From Steroidobacteraceae bacterium (GTDB lineage Bacteria > Pseudomonadota > Gammaproteobacteria > Steroidobacterales > Steroidobacteraceae): a DNA stretch of 16,665 nucleotides. Position numbers and translations under genes: made by a program. The notes below the pieces were generated by a model. That model was not told the origin of the DNA. It searched no databases and saw nothing but the letters and a program-made list of their open reading frames with translations. Shown here piece by piece: positions 1 to 6,101 of this stretch; within the stretch, counting starts at the first letter, position 1, and each line of letters begins with the position of its first letter. Location: contig JABEVI010000003.1 of the NCBI GenBank assembly GCA_013044085.1, positions 1-16,665 on the forward strand, in the 5' to 3' direction.

Positions 1-83
1 AAAAAGTCGCCCGTTGGGGCAATAACGCCTTGGTGATCTCCCTGGGTTTGCTGTCGATCGCGGTGCTGATCCTGGCGCGCTGA
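1..83 (+). CDS. C-terminal end of a membrane protein (partial)
   Basis: The window opens inside a plus-strand reading frame (codons in phase with base 3) that stops at TGA 81-83. The last 26 codons encode a short polar start (KVARWGNN) followed by a strongly hydrophobic stretch ending ISLGLLSIAVLILAR. This looks like a C-terminal transmembrane helix with a terminal positive residue. Nothing in the visible part identifies the family. The gene is co-oriented with nothing in the window and is separated from the convergent aceK gene by about 96 bp containing a GC-rich hairpin. That it is a real gene is an inference from the clean hydrophobic segment and from the hairpin just after the stop. Confidence 0.5.
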   Translation, partial: KVARWGNNALVISLGLLSIAVLILAR

Positions 84-85
84 GT

Positions 86-111
86 TCCCGCCGGCGGGAT
101 GGGCTCCCGCC
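86..111. terminator. GC-rich stem-loop between two convergent genes
   Basis: Bases 86-99 are a perfect 14-bp palindrome (TCCCGCCGGCGGGA). An alternative hairpin pairs GGCGGGA (93-99) with TCCCGCC (105-111) around a 5-base loop. It begins 3 bases after the stop of the truncated membrane-protein gene and lies beyond the end of aceK on the other strand, where a terminator is expected. No clear T-run follows on either strand. It may act as a Rho-dependent or bidirectional terminator or an mRNA-stabilising hairpin. Confidence 0.4.
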
Positions 112-179
112 ATGCCTCCTCGCCGTGTAAAGCCTGCACTGCCGCTTGCTGTGGAATGCGATCATCAACCGGCGCGCGA

Positions 180-1823
180 TCAGGGAAGGGCGGCGGTGTC
201 CGCACGCTGCGCGTCGCGCCACCAGGCGGCGCGGAGCAAGGCGCCGTGCCGCCGCAGGAACACCTCCTGCAGCGGCGCGGGGATCGCAAGAAACGGCAGC
301 CACTGCTCCGGAAAGACGTCGTGCGGACCGACATAGAATCCGGGTTCCTCGTCGGACTCGCCCGCATCGGACCGCGCCCCGGGAAGATCGCGGAACACGC
401 AATCCGTCAACAGGCAAAGTTCGTCGTAATCGTAGAACACCACATCGCCGTGGTTCGTCACGCCGAAGTTCTTCAGCAACAGATCACCGGGGAATATGTT
501 GCTCGCCGCCAGATCGCGCAAGGCGTTGCCGTAATCGATCACCGCCGCTTCGGCGGCCGCCGGGTCGGCCTCGCGCAGGAACAGATTCAACGGACGCAGT
601 CGCCTTTCGATGTAGCAATGCTCGATGATGAGGTCGTCGCCGTCGACACGGCACGTTCGTGCCGCATCCTCGAGCAGTTCCCGGCTGAGCGCCGGCATGA
701 AGCGCTCGCGCGGCAGACGAAGACGCTTGAATTCCTGAGCATCCACCAGCCGCCCGGCGCGATCGTGCTGGAAGACGAATCGATATCTCTCGATCACCTC
801 TTCGCGGGTCGTGCCCTTCGGCGGCCCGAAGCGGTCGCGAATGACCTTGAAGACCAGATCGTGCGAGGGCAGCGTGAAGACGATCATCACCAGACCGCGC
901 TCACCCGGCGCGTGCACGAAGCTGTCGATCGAGGTCTGCAGATGCCGCTGCAGAGCGAAGTAGCGCTCGGTCTTGCCTTGTTTCGCGCGTCCCAACACGG
1001 TGTAGAGCTCGTCGATCGATTTTCGCGGCATCAAGGTGCGCAGCAAAGTGATGGCCGCACCGACGACCGGCAGATCGACGTGGAAATAGGATCGCTCGAA
1101 CCCGAAAAGAGATCCGACGTCCGCGCGCGAGAGCATCACCTCGTCGATGCGGACACCTTCGGGCGGATTCGAGAAGGCGATCACCAACGGCGTCACGGCA
1201 CCGTCATCGACGAGACGGGCGACGAGAAAAGCCGAGTGACCGCGGTAGAACAGCGACTCGATGACCTCGATCGACTCGGGCGAAGCGGACGGCCGGTAGG
1301 CCTCGTAATGGCGGCCGATTTGCGCGCTGACCTTGTGCACGGCACCGTCGAAATCACCCAGCGACGCGGCGAACGGCAGTGCCTCGAGCAATTCGCGTAC
1401 TCCGTCGGCCAGCGAGGCGTCGATGCCGTGGAAGCGCAGCGGCACGCGGCCCGCGGAGCGGCCGCTGCTCGAACAGAACTCAAGGTCCGGGTCGACTCCG
1501 ACCGTCCCGAACAGATCCCGGCCCACGGAATTGAAGAACGTTCGATAGAAGTCGCTGTCCGCGCGGCCGGCAACGATCGGCTCGTAGGCGCGCTTGATCT
1601 CGGACCACGAACGCGGATCCTCACGACGGACCGCGGCTTCGTCGAGAAGCGAGCGCAGACAGGCCGCGACACGTTGCTCGTAGAGCTCGATCCGCGCGAC
1701 GCAGTCGCTGCGCGCGGCTCGCCAGTCACGCTTCACGAAGTGCGAGGCTGCCCGCCGCGTGATGCGGCCGAACTCTTCGTTGTAGGCGTGAAAATGTCCG
1801 GCGATTCGCTCAGCCGGCTGCAC
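180..1823 (-). CDS. aceK: Isocitrate dehydrogenase kinase/phosphatase AceK
   Basis: AceK is a cytoplasmic bifunctional enzyme that phosphorylates and dephosphorylates isocitrate dehydrogenase. This sets the split of isocitrate between the TCA cycle and the glyoxylate shunt. Family-defining stretches are clear: VFKVIRDRF (about residues 324-332, with the ATP-binding lysine), NIFPGDLLLKNFGV (about 442-455) and FYDYDEL (about 463-469), which together form the kinase-like active site. The open frame extends back to 2057, but residues upstream of about 1835 are out-of-family sequence inside aceA. No ATG lies near the conserved N-terminus, so I chose GTG 1821-1823 (product MQPAERIAGHF...), giving 547 codons, slightly short of the roughly 570-580 usual for AceK. 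GTG 1833-1835 is an alternative. The start overlaps the aceA stop by 14 nt, implying translational coupling within an aceA-aceK operon. No malate synthase gene lies in the window. Confidence 0.95.
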   Translation of the reverse strand: MQPAERIAGHFHAYNEEFGRITRRAASHFVKRDWRAARSDCVARIELYEQRVAACLRSLLDEAAVRREDPRSWSEIKRAYEPIVAGRADSDFYRTFFNSVGRDLFGTVGVDPDLEFCSSSGRSAGRVPLRFHGIDASLADGVRELLEALPFAASLGDFDGAVHKVSAQIGRHYEAYRPSASPESIEVIESLFYRGHSAFLVARLVDDGAVTPLVIAFSNPPEGVRIDEVMLSRADVGSLFGFERSYFHVDLPVVGAAITLLRTLMPRKSIDELYTVLGRAKQGKTERYFALQRHLQTSIDSFVHAPGERGLVMIVFTLPSHDLVFKVIRDRFGPPKGTTREEVIERYRFVFQHDRAGRLVDAQEFKRLRLPRERFMPALSRELLEDAARTCRVDGDDLIIEHCYIERRLRPLNLFLREADPAAAEAAVIDYGNALRDLAASNIFPGDLLLKNFGVTNHGDVVFYDYDELCLLTDCVFRDLPGARSDAGESDEEPGFYVGPHDVFPEQWLPFLAIPAPLQEVFLRRHGALLRAAWWRDAQRADTAALP

Positions 1824-3129
1824 GCTTGCGCCCACCCCCGTCGTGCGCGACCGAGAATTGCTCCTCCTCGGTGCTGCCCGAAAGTGCCGCCGTGGAGCAC
1901 TGGCCGGATGTGATCGCGGTCTGGACGGCGTCGAAATAGCCCGTGCCGACGAAGGCCTGATGTTTGACGGCCCGGTAGCCGGCCGCCTCGGATGCGAATT
2001 CGCGCTGCTGCAGCCGGGAATAGCCCAGCATACCGTCCTCGCGATAGGCCGAGGCAAGATCGAACATCGCCAGGTTCAGTGCGTGCCATCCGGCGAGCGT
2101 GATGAACTGGAAGCGATAGCCCATCGCCGCAAGCTCCTCGCGCCAGTTCTTCATCGCATCCGGCCCGAGGTTCGACTGCCAGTTGAACGACGGCGAGCAA
2201 TTGTAGGCAAGCAGCTTGCCGGGATACTCGCGCTGTATCGCCTCTGCGAAACGCCGCGCCTGGGCGAGGTCGGGCCGCGAGGTTTCGCACCAGATCAAGT
2301 CGGCGTAGGGCGCATAGGCCAGACCGCGCGCGATGGCCTGATCGAGGCCGGCACGGACGTGATAGAAGCCCTCGCTCGAGCGTTCGCCGGTGAGAAACGG
2401 CGCATCGCGCTCGTCGTGGTTCGACAACAAGAGGTTCGCCGCGTCGGCGTCCGTGCGCGCGATCAACACCGTCGGCACGCCGAGCACGTCGCTTGCGAGG
2501 CGCGCGGCGACGAGCTTGGCGGTCGCCTCGTCGGTCGAAACCAGCACCTTGCCGCCCATGTGGCCGCATTTCTTCGCCGACGAGAGCTGATCCTCGAAAT
2601 GCACCGCCGCCGCGCCCGCGCGGATCATCGCCTTCATCAATTCGAAGGCGTTCAGATTGCCGCCGAATCCGGCCTCGGCATCGGCAATGATGGGCACGAG
2701 CCAGTCGATGGCGCCATCCCCGTCCATGTGTTGCACCTGGTCGGTGCGCAGCAGCGCGTTGTTGATGCGTTCGACCATCTTCGGCACCGAATCGACCGGA
2801 TACAGGCTTTGATCCGGATACACTTCCCCGGCCGTGTTCGCATCGCCGGCGACCTGCCAACCGGAGCAGTAGATTGCCCGCAATCCGGCCTGCACCGCCT
2901 GAATGGCCTGGTTGCCGGTCATGCAGCCGAGGGCGCCAATCACCGCTTCCGCGTGCAGCGAGCGCCAGAATTTTTCCGCGCCGAGGCGGGCGAGGGTGTG
3001 TTCGATGTGCACCGAGCCCTGCAGCTTGACGACCTGCTCGGCCGAATAGGGGCGACGGATGCCGTTCCATCGCGCATCGGTGTTCCATTGCGCCGCCAGT
3101 CGTCCCGCAGTGCTCGCCAGCTTGCTCAT
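1810..3129 (-). CDS. aceA: Isocitrate lyase
   Basis: Isocitrate lyase cleaves isocitrate to glyoxylate and succinate, the first step of the glyoxylate shunt, allowing growth on acetate and fatty acids. The 439-residue product has the usual length of the short bacterial enzyme. The active-site signature KKCGHMGGK is at about residues 186-194 with the catalytic cysteine at 188. Further conserved blocks are QWNTDARW near the N-terminus, CSGWQVAGDAN (88-98), YNCSPSFNW (309-317) and the C-terminal STAALSGSTEEEQF (about 412-425). The frame stays open upstream to 3210, but ATG 3127-3129 is preceded by AAGGAG (3137-3142 on the minus strand) at 7-nt spacing and gives the family-typical N-terminus. It is the first gene of the aceA-aceK operon and is divergent from a RamB/ScfR-like regulator across a 120-bp gap. 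Confidence 0.97.
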   Translation of the reverse strand: MSKLASTAGRLAAQWNTDARWNGIRRPYSAEQVVKLQGSVHIEHTLARLGAEKFWRSLHAEAVIGALGCMTGNQAIQAVQAGLRAIYCSGWQVAGDANTAGEVYPDQSLYPVDSVPKMVERINNALLRTDQVQHMDGDGAIDWLVPIIADAEAGFGGNLNAFELMKAMIRAGAAAVHFEDQLSSAKKCGHMGGKVLVSTDEATAKLVAARLASDVLGVPTVLIARTDADAANLLLSNHDERDAPFLTGERSSEGFYHVRAGLDQAIARGLAYAPYADLIWCETSRPDLAQARRFAEAIQREYPGKLLAYNCSPSFNWQSNLGPDAMKNWREELAAMGYRFQFITLAGWHALNLAMFDLASAYREDGMLGYSRLQQREFASEAAGYRAVKHQAFVGTGYFDAVQTAITSGQCSTAALSGSTEEEQFSVAHDGGGRKRAAG

Positions 3130-3201
3130 CTTAAGGCTCCTTGAAGTTCCGTTCGAGTCGTTGGTTTCGCCGCTCGAAACAGAGTAAAGTAAAAAGGCAT
3201 A

Positions 3202-3240
3202 GAAATTCACAATTGAAATTTTACAATGTGAAATTCACAA
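3202..3240. promoter_or_regulatory. Putative operator of the aceA/regulator divergent region
   Basis: This AT-rich patch stands out from its GC-rich surroundings. TGTGAAATTCACA (3227-3239) is a perfect 13-base inverted repeat centred on an A. The 11-base string GAAATTCACAA occurs twice as a direct repeat, at 3202-3212 and 3230-3240, 28 bp apart. A good -10-like hexamer, TACAAT (3222-3227), lies in the plus direction just before the palindrome, although no convincing -35 precedes it. The palindrome ends 10 bases before the regulator's start codon, as expected for an autorepressed promoter. That the adjacent regulator binds here to control both itself and aceAK is inference. Confidence 0.55.
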
Positions 3241-3249
3241 GAGGCGTGC

Positions 3250-4752
3250 GTGGTGGCCGGACTGATTCGTCAAGGGCATTTTCTCGGCGCAAAATTACGC
3301 ACTCTGCGCCGGCGCAACGGCCTGACCCTCGAGGAACTCTCGGCGCGCTGCGTCCAGATCGACGCGGCGTCCGCACCCTCCGTTTCCTATCTCAGCATGG
3401 TCGAGACCGGCAAAAGGACGCCCTCGCCGGAGATGTTGAACATGCTGGCCGGAATATTCGGCAAGGAGTCGCGGTGGTTTCTCGATGAAAATACCGACAT
3501 CGAAACTCCTCCGCCGCGACGCGAACGCGGCGGTCTGGCGGCGATGCCACTGGAACCGGCATTCCTGTTCTCACACGAACTGCTGCAGAACGCGCTGCCC
3601 GAACTGCTGTCGCAGACCGGCACGACCGGACGGCAATTCGCCCAGTTGTTGATTCGTGTCTGGCAGGAAACCCATCACAATGACTTTCCCGACATCGAAC
3701 GCGCCGCGGAGAGCGCCGGTCGGCGCCGCATGCCGCTGGACGTGGACGCGCTCACCGAGATATACGAGTCGCTCGGACTGCGGATCCGCTGGTTCGACGA
3801 CGAGGAGGATGCGCAGGTGCGGGCCCGCTTCGAAGCCCCGAGCACGGTGTTCATCAATCAGCGATTGCGCAACCAACCGGCGCGCCTGAAATACGACTTG
3901 GCGTTCTTCGCCGGGCATAAAATTCTTCACAACGGTGATGGTTTGATCTCGGCGCACCGCGGAACACCCTCGCGCGACCGTGACGCTTCCGGTCATGTGG
4001 CCGGAATGGGCGCCCAGGACGTTCTGTACGCCTGGCGCGACTTCGAATGCAGTTTCTTCGCCGGCGCACTACTGTGTCCACGAGTACCGTTTCGCCGTTT
4101 CCTGACCCGCGAGGCTCACAGCGTCGCGGCCGGCGCGAAGCTCGGCGTCACCGCGGCCCTGGTGATGCGTCGAATGACCGCCGTCTCTCCCTATCGGCAC
4201 TGGCATTTCTTCGATGCCTATCCACCGGGAAATCTGAATGCGGTTTATCGCGCGAACGGCATCGCGCTGCCCTGGGGAAACATGAGTCGTGTGTCGGATC
4301 CCTGTCCACGCTGGGCGGTGTTTCGGCTGCTGCACGCGACGCCGCCCGCAAGCGCCGCGCTCGGCACGCCGACCTCGCAGATCTCCATCATGCACGATGG
4401 CCTCCGCGACCGCTTGTACTGCTGCCACTCGCTGCTTACGCGCGACGCGATGAACGCGCTGCATGTGCTCTCGGTCGGCGTCGATTTGCAGCCGGCGCTC
4501 GAAGCACAGGGATTCGATGGGGATGCGGTGACGGCCGCCGTCGCCCAGTCATGCCGCAGGGGTGGCGGTGACGGGACGATACCGGCCGCAGCCGCCGCGC
4601 AGATCCGGGTGGTTTCGCAGGTCCTGAATATTGCCTGGATCGGCGAGGCGCTCGGCGCCGCGGCGTCGGTGATCTGCCCGCGCAGCGGCGGATGCCCTCG
4701 CGCACCGGAGCGCTGCGCGTCGGCCGGCAGCCCCTCTCTCAGCCCATCTTGA
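3250..4752 (+). CDS. RamB/ScfR-like XRE-family regulator (IrrE-like and DUF2083 domains)
   Basis: This 500-residue protein has the three-part layout of the short-chain-fatty-acyl/glyoxylate-bypass regulators (RamB, ScfR-type). It has an N-terminal XRE helix-turn-helix (about 11-79, with SYLSMVETGKRTPS), a central IrrE-like region (about 165-310) and a C-terminal DUF2083 region ending in a cysteine cluster (ICPRSGGCPRAPERC, about 475-489). The metallopeptidase motif expected in the IrrE fold is degenerate. Where active proteins carry HExxH, this one reads FFAGHKILH (219-227), so protease activity is unlikely, which matches other RamB-type proteins. Start GTG 3250 has AGAGG about 5 nt upstream; GTG 3253 is the alternative. 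Divergence from aceA suggests it controls the glyoxylate shunt, probably sensing acyl-CoA metabolites. The family call is firm, but the exact target and ligand are inferred. Confidence 0.85.
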   Translation: MVAGLIRQGHFLGAKLRTLRRRNGLTLEELSARCVQIDAASAPSVSYLSMVETGKRTPSPEMLNMLAGIFGKESRWFLDENTDIETPPPRRERGGLAAMPLEPAFLFSHELLQNALPELLSQTGTTGRQFAQLLIRVWQETHHNDFPDIERAAESAGRRRMPLDVDALTEIYESLGLRIRWFDDEEDAQVRARFEAPSTVFINQRLRNQPARLKYDLAFFAGHKILHNGDGLISAHRGTPSRDRDASGHVAGMGAQDVLYAWRDFECSFFAGALLCPRVPFRRFLTREAHSVAAGAKLGVTAALVMRRMTAVSPYRHWHFFDAYPPGNLNAVYRANGIALPWGNMSRVSDPCPRWAVFRLLHATPPASAALGTPTSQISIMHDGLRDRLYCCHSLLTRDAMNALHVLSVGVDLQPALEAQGFDGDAVTAAVAQSCRRGGGDGTIPAAAAAQIRVVSQVLNIAWIGEALGAAASVICPRSGGCPRAPERCASAGSPSLSPS

Positions 4753-6022
4753 CGCTGATCGCGTGCCGGATGCGGTGCATGCCATATGCCGCCAGGCCGG
4801 CGACGAGCGGGATGCTCAAACCCATGACGAGTTCCGGCGCCAACCGATAGCCGAGCGCATCGAGGCCGCCCGCCACGTGGCCGATCAAGCCGACGATGTA
4901 ATAGGTGATCGCGGCGACGGACAGACCCTCGACCGTCTGTTGCAGCTTCAGCTGCGCTTTGCCGCGACGATTCATCGATTCGAGCAACTGCTGGTTTTGG
5001 CGCTCCCGCGTAATGTCGACGCGCGTCGCGAGCAGGTGGTTCGCCCGCGCCACGCGCTGCGAGAGCGCCTCCTGGCGGGCTGCGGCCGTGCGACAGGTGT
5101 TCATCGCCGGTGCAAGCCGCCGCTCGGTAAATTCGCCGAACGGCTGCAAGCCGAGAATCCGTCTTTCCCGCAGTTCACCGATCCGCCGCTGCACGAGATC
5201 GTGGTAGGCCGCGGCGGCCGAAAACCGGTAGTCGCTCGCCGCCTTGCGGCCCTCGATCTGACCTTCGAGCCGCGTCAAGCGCTCGAGCAGGGCGGCCTCA
5301 TCGCCATGAGCGGCGCTCTCGAGCACCGTCGTTACCTGGGCGAGTTCGCGCTCGCAGTCAGCGAAGAACGGCGCGAGGTCCCGCGCGAGGGGCAGTGCGA
5401 GCAGCGCCATCATGCGATAGGTGTCGATTTCGAGCACACGCTGCACGATCCGCCCCGCCTGGCGTTCGCTGGTGTTTCGATCCAGCACCACGAATCGGCT
5501 GAACCCGTCGGCGCGGATCCGGAAGTCGGTCAGCGCGACCGCGGCCTCATCGCCGACCTTCGCGCCGATCAGCACCTCGCCGCCAAACCAACGCTTCGAG
5601 ATCCCTTCATAATCGGGCTCGTCCGCGGCGCTCGCCAGTAAGGCGCCGTGCGCGGCGACGATCACGCGCCCCGGCAAGCCGGCGACGAATTCCCCGGGAA
5701 CGGCCGACAAGGCGGACGGCTCGAAGGGATCCGGGCCCGCGCCGGAGAGGACGAACATGTAGCGCGCGAACTCACTATGCCGCTCGAAGCGCAGGAGGAA
5801 GCCGCCGAGTTCCGCACTGAAATGATTGACCCGCTCCACGGGTGCCCGCACACCGCGTGAGGCGGCGAGTTCACGCACCCGCCGCCATTCATCGTCACGT
5901 GCCTCGGCGGGTGAGAGCATGGCGAGGTAGCTGATACGCGACGGGGCGCGCAAGGCGCCCGCCGGGCGGGCGTGCACTTCGTCGTTCAACTCACGACGTT
6001 GGGCGTGATTCTCAGGCAGCAT
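4739..6022 (-). CDS. DUF3422 family membrane-anchored protein
   Basis: This 427-residue protein matches the DUF3422 family of proteobacterial proteins of unknown function. Visible hallmarks are the N-terminal LNDEVHARP (12-20), the ISKRWFGGEV segment (141-150), a long charged and probably helical central part (about 220-360), and two C-terminal hydrophobic segments (about 367-386 and 398-415). The final polar tail, HRIRHAISVKMG, should face the cytoplasm. The topology suggests a large cytoplasmic domain anchored by a C-terminal hairpin. The start is ATG 6020-6022, with only a weak GGA upstream. Its stop overlaps the end of the convergent RamB-like gene by 14 bp. It lies downstream of, and on the same strand as, a TonB-dependent receptor gene, but a strong terminator separates them, so it probably has its own promoter. 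No biochemical role can be assigned. Confidence 0.85.
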   Translation of the reverse strand: MLPENHAQRRELNDEVHARPAGALRAPSRISYLAMLSPAEARDDEWRRVRELAASRGVRAPVERVNHFSAELGGFLLRFERHSEFARYMFVLSGAGPDPFEPSALSAVPGEFVAGLPGRVIVAAHGALLASAADEPDYEGISKRWFGGEVLIGAKVGDEAAVALTDFRIRADGFSRFVVLDRNTSERQAGRIVQRVLEIDTYRMMALLALPLARDLAPFFADCERELAQVTTVLESAAHGDEAALLERLTRLEGQIEGRKAASDYRFSAAAAYHDLVQRRIGELRERRILGLQPFGEFTERRLAPAMNTCRTAAARQEALSQRVARANHLLATRVDITRERQNQQLLESMNRRGKAQLKLQQTVEGLSVAAITYYIVGLIGHVAGGLDALGYRLAPELVMGLSIPLVAGLAAYGMHRIRHAISVKMG

Positions 6023-6034
6023 CTGGCATCCAAA

Positions 6035-6071
6035 ATAAGCGGGGCCGGTTCAGATAGCCTGAACCGGCCCC
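6035..6071 (-). terminator. Intrinsic terminator of the TonB-dependent receptor gene
   Basis: GGGGCCGGTTCA (6041-6052) pairs perfectly with TGAACCGGCCCC (6060-6071) around a 7-base loop, giving a 12-bp stem. Read on the minus strand, the stem is followed by GCTTATTTTGG, a short U-rich tail. It begins about 30 bases after the receptor stop codon (TAA at 6102-6104 on the minus strand). It is the clearest Rho-independent terminator in the window and insulates the DUF3422 gene. Confidence 0.85.
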
Positions 6072-6101
6072 GTACGGACCGCAAGCGCGGTGCTGCGCCT
6101 T

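Noticed and set aside
99..1913. Long plus-strand open frame (604 codons) across aceK
   Set aside because: It is antisense to a clear AceK with family motifs. Its translation is arginine- and histidine-rich without domain features, as expected for a shadow frame in GC-rich DNA.
1843..3144. Long plus-strand open frame across isocitrate lyase
   Set aside because: It is antisense to aceA, which carries the full isocitrate-lyase signature; the shadow has no recognisable domain and no ribosome site.
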